From: JBAXTE01 sp037130365
GTDB lineage: Bacteria; Bacteroidota; Bacteroidia; Bacteroidales; WCHB1-69
Direction of reading: 5' to 3'
Assembly: GCA_037130365.1 (NCBI GenBank)
Contig: JBAXTE010000018.1
Location: forward strand, 1 to 64,000
Length of the DNA: 64,000 nt
Shown here: piece by piece, positions 62,612-64,000 of the stretch
Layout of the letters: every line of letters starts with the position of its first letter
Numbering within the stretch: the stretch's first letter is position 1
Translations under genes and position numbers: made by a program
Notes under the pieces: model-generated
The model's input: the letters and a program-made list of their open reading frames with translations, nothing else
The model's database searches: none
Told to the model about the DNA's origin: nothing

Positions 62612-62810
62612 CAAATTAAAGCCACCAACCACTTCGTGATACTTTATTAAAGTCAAATTTAACATAGAGATTTAATATTTAAACTGTAATTTTATAAATC
62701 AAAACATACATCAATGAATAAATTAAGGATAACCTGTTATAGCAATTTAATATTAGTTTTTGAAGATTTTTTAATTGTTAAAAATAAATTTAATTTAAGT
62801 CATTTTAATT

Positions 62811-63371
62811 ATGAAACATTTATTATTTAAAAGCATAATAATCATATTTGTTATATTTATTTTTTCGAGTTGTTGTGCAGTATATTTACAATTGGAAAAT
62901 AAAGACAGATTTAATGTTGATGTCAATAAACTTCGTGATACAAATCGCAACTATTCATTAAATTTTGGGTTAGGTGACAGTGAAGATTTATATCATTACA
63001 GTAGCGATTCGTTAAATACAAGATTCAAGTATGAGTTGAAAATTGTATCACCAAAATTACCATTTATAAAATTAAATTCTTTAATTTTTACTAATAAAAA
63101 AGATAGAGATACAATACCATTTATACTTTATTTTAGATCAGATTATAATTCTAAAGCAATACTAATTGATAGTTTGCCATTTTGCAACTCTGATAGTTTG
63201 CAGGGAAAACCATCTATTTTCCGAATTATAGCCGAGAGTAGCGAATCATATCACCGTACTAAGAAAATATATATCAGTTTCGATATTGAAGTTGGCAAAG
63301 AGAGAATAGCTAGGAAAAACATAGAGTATAAAAGGTATTTAGAGTTTGATTGCCAACCTAAAGTATGGTGA
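62811..63371 (+). CDS. Lipoprotein of unknown function
   Basis: 186 residues with a lipoprotein signal (HLLFKSIIIIFVIFIFSSC, Cys at residue ~21). The mature part is polar and strand-rich (YSLNFGLGDSEDLYHYSSDSLNTRFKYELKIVSP, IPFILYFRSDYNSKAILID, KIYISFDIEVGKERIARKN). No family is recognised. It lies exactly between the two copies of the direct repeat at 62478 and 63461, so it may have come in with them. Confidence 0.7.
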   Translation: MKHLLFKSIIIIFVIFIFSSCCAVYLQLENKDRFNVDVNKLRDTNRNYSLNFGLGDSEDLYHYSSDSLNTRFKYELKIVSPKLPFIKLNSLIFTNKKDRDTIPFILYFRSDYNSKAILIDSLPFCNSDSLQGKPSIFRIIAESSESYHRTKKIYISFDIEVGKERIARKNIEYKRYLEFDCQPKVW

Positions 63372-63460
63372 AATTCATTAAACGAAGCTTTATACAATCT
63401 AAAAATAAATTGTTGTGTTTTAGTTTAAAAGAAGAAGAAAGTCCAACCCAATGCCCCGAA

Positions 63461-63593
63461 TTCACGAATTATATTTGAATATCATTTTATTATCTTTGAA
63501 AAAAGTAGGAGTAAATGAATCTAAGCACCACAAAAAACAATCGAAAACACTCGCCCTTCATGCGATGCAGTGAGTTTATCGAACTGGATGGGG
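63461..63593 (+). repeat. Direct repeat, copy 2 (133 bp)
   Basis: Second copy of 62478-62611. TATCTTTG is at 63491-63498 and an ATG at 63515 opens a 42-codon frame ending at 63643. Its first ~26 codons match copy 1 and the rest (HWVFVVIIMCLI) is different. It may be the 5' end of a lost gene or a mobile promoter-bearing fragment. Confidence 0.8.
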
Positions 63594-63665
63594 TCAAAGA
63601 AAAGCACTGGGTTTTTGTGGTGATAATCATGTGTTTAATATAGTTACCCATATTGCCAAAGTATC

Positions 63666-63712
63666 GCCTTTATTTTCTTTTGCCTCTGTCCTAAAGGATG
63701 GAAAATAAAGGC
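63666..63712. repeat. Perfect 12-bp hairpin before DUF559 gene
   Basis: GCCTTTATTTTC (63666-63677) and GAAAATAAAGGC (63701-63712) are exact complements with a 23-base loop, 23 bases upstream of the endonuclease-like gene. Confidence 0.75.
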
Positions 63713-63734
63713 TTAAAAACATAAAATAATATTT

Positions 63735-64000
63735 ATGAATAAATCAAATAATATTGAATCAATGCATTATGGGGCTGAAGCTTTCAGTTTTAGGAATGCT
63801 GAAAGATTTCGTAATCGAATGACTGAGGCAGAAATAATTCTTTGGAATGAATTGAAGAGTAATAAGTTTTTAGGGTTGAAATTTAGGCGACAACACCCTA
63901 TTGATCGCTTTGTTGTTGATTTTTATTGCCATAAACATCTACTTGTAATTGAAATTGATGGTGGTATTCATTTATCCAAAGATGTTAAAGAAAATGACAT
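63735..64000 (+). CDS. DUF559 endonuclease-like protein, 3' end outside window
   Basis: The first 88 codons from ATG 63735 are open to the window edge. The translation shows AERFRNRMTEAEIILWNELKSNKFLGLKFRRQHPIDRFVVDFYCHKHLLVIEIDGGIH (read in parts: TEAEIILWNELK, FRRQHPIDRFVVDFY, VIEIDGGIH). This matches the DUF559 family, a Vsr-like PD-(D/E)xK nuclease fold in which the Asp in VVDFY and the Glu in VIEIDG would be catalytic. The substrate is unknown. Such genes are common single accessory genes near dispersed repeats. Confidence 0.88.
   Translation, partial: MNKSNNIESMHYGAEAFSFRNAERFRNRMTEAEIILWNELKSNKFLGLKFRRQHPIDRFVVDFYCHKHLLVIEIDGGIHLSKDVKEND

Noticed and set aside
1..64000. tRNA, rRNA, prophage structural genes or transposases
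   Set aside because: None were recognised by eye; the KilA-N and DUF559 genes are the only hints of mobile DNA.

Overview
The window is AT-rich chromosomal DNA from a member of the Bacteroidota. The evidence is: TAnnTTTG -7 promoter boxes with little sign of Shine-Dalgarno sites; four secreted proteins ending in a type IX secretion (T9SS) sorting domain (ends 3314, 21166, 41171, 55239); signal peptides ending in AQ; a split 5'-nucleotidase; and an atpD-atpC pair separated from the other ATP synthase genes. Housekeeping genes (dnaA, dnaK, atpDC, ribD, aroE, mrp/nfu) show it is chromosome and not a plasmid. No tRNA, rRNA or CRISPR array was seen.

Layout. 1-3374: 3' end of a giant repeat adhesin-like T9SS protein. 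3464-5633: a likely metal-stress island with a Cys-rich secreted protein, an ECF sigma factor, a zinc-finger anti-sigma and a membrane-anchored CpxP/Spy-like protein. 5685-19197: a minus-strand cluster for N-glycan type sugars (GH92 alpha-mannosidase, GH2 beta-mannosidase, GH20 beta-hexosaminidase, ROK sugar kinase, FucP-type MFS importer, LacI regulator with an operator in its own promoter). It is interrupted by two plus-strand genes, a sliding-clamp-like single-domain protein and a KilA-N protein. 19210-28957: secreted and envelope proteins (DUF1684, two esterases, LURP-one/scramblase-like, OmpA three-gene operon). 29476-31386: dnaK with an unusual upstream region. 31748-35330: a hypothetical protein, a slipin, a truncated KilA-N relic and a lipoprotein. 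35650-45237: ribD, a DMT exporter, an FN3-repeat T9SS protein, an IMPACT/YigZ protein, the split 5'-nucleotidase and dnaA. 45310-49478: a TPR protein, an HhH DNA-binding protein and an NSS symporter with a 43-residue MetS-like small subunit. 50012-54089: a TPR protein, DedA, aroE and a secreted protein. 54163-60664: a T9SS protein, atpCD, a stand-alone riboflavin kinase, an LRR protein, mrp and nfu. 60927-64000: a beta-barrel protein, a lipoprotein between two direct repeats, and the start of a DUF559 endonuclease-like gene.

How the genes work together. The glycan cluster encodes trimming of mannose and GlcNAc from N-glycans or mannans outside the cytoplasm, import of the monosaccharide, its phosphorylation, and LacI-type feedback control; no SusC/SusD pair is present. 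The sigma/anti-sigma/Cys-rich set reads as a self-contained envelope sensing circuit. mrp and nfu form an Fe-S cluster assembly pair.

The intergenic DNA is rich in dispersed hairpin elements. The clearest is a composite element present at 24712-24995 and 55251-55638, with one module inverted between the two copies. The least explained items are that element, the paired direct repeats near the right end, the clamp-like protein, the stand-alone riboflavin kinase with a fossil linker, and the Cys-rich/ECF island.
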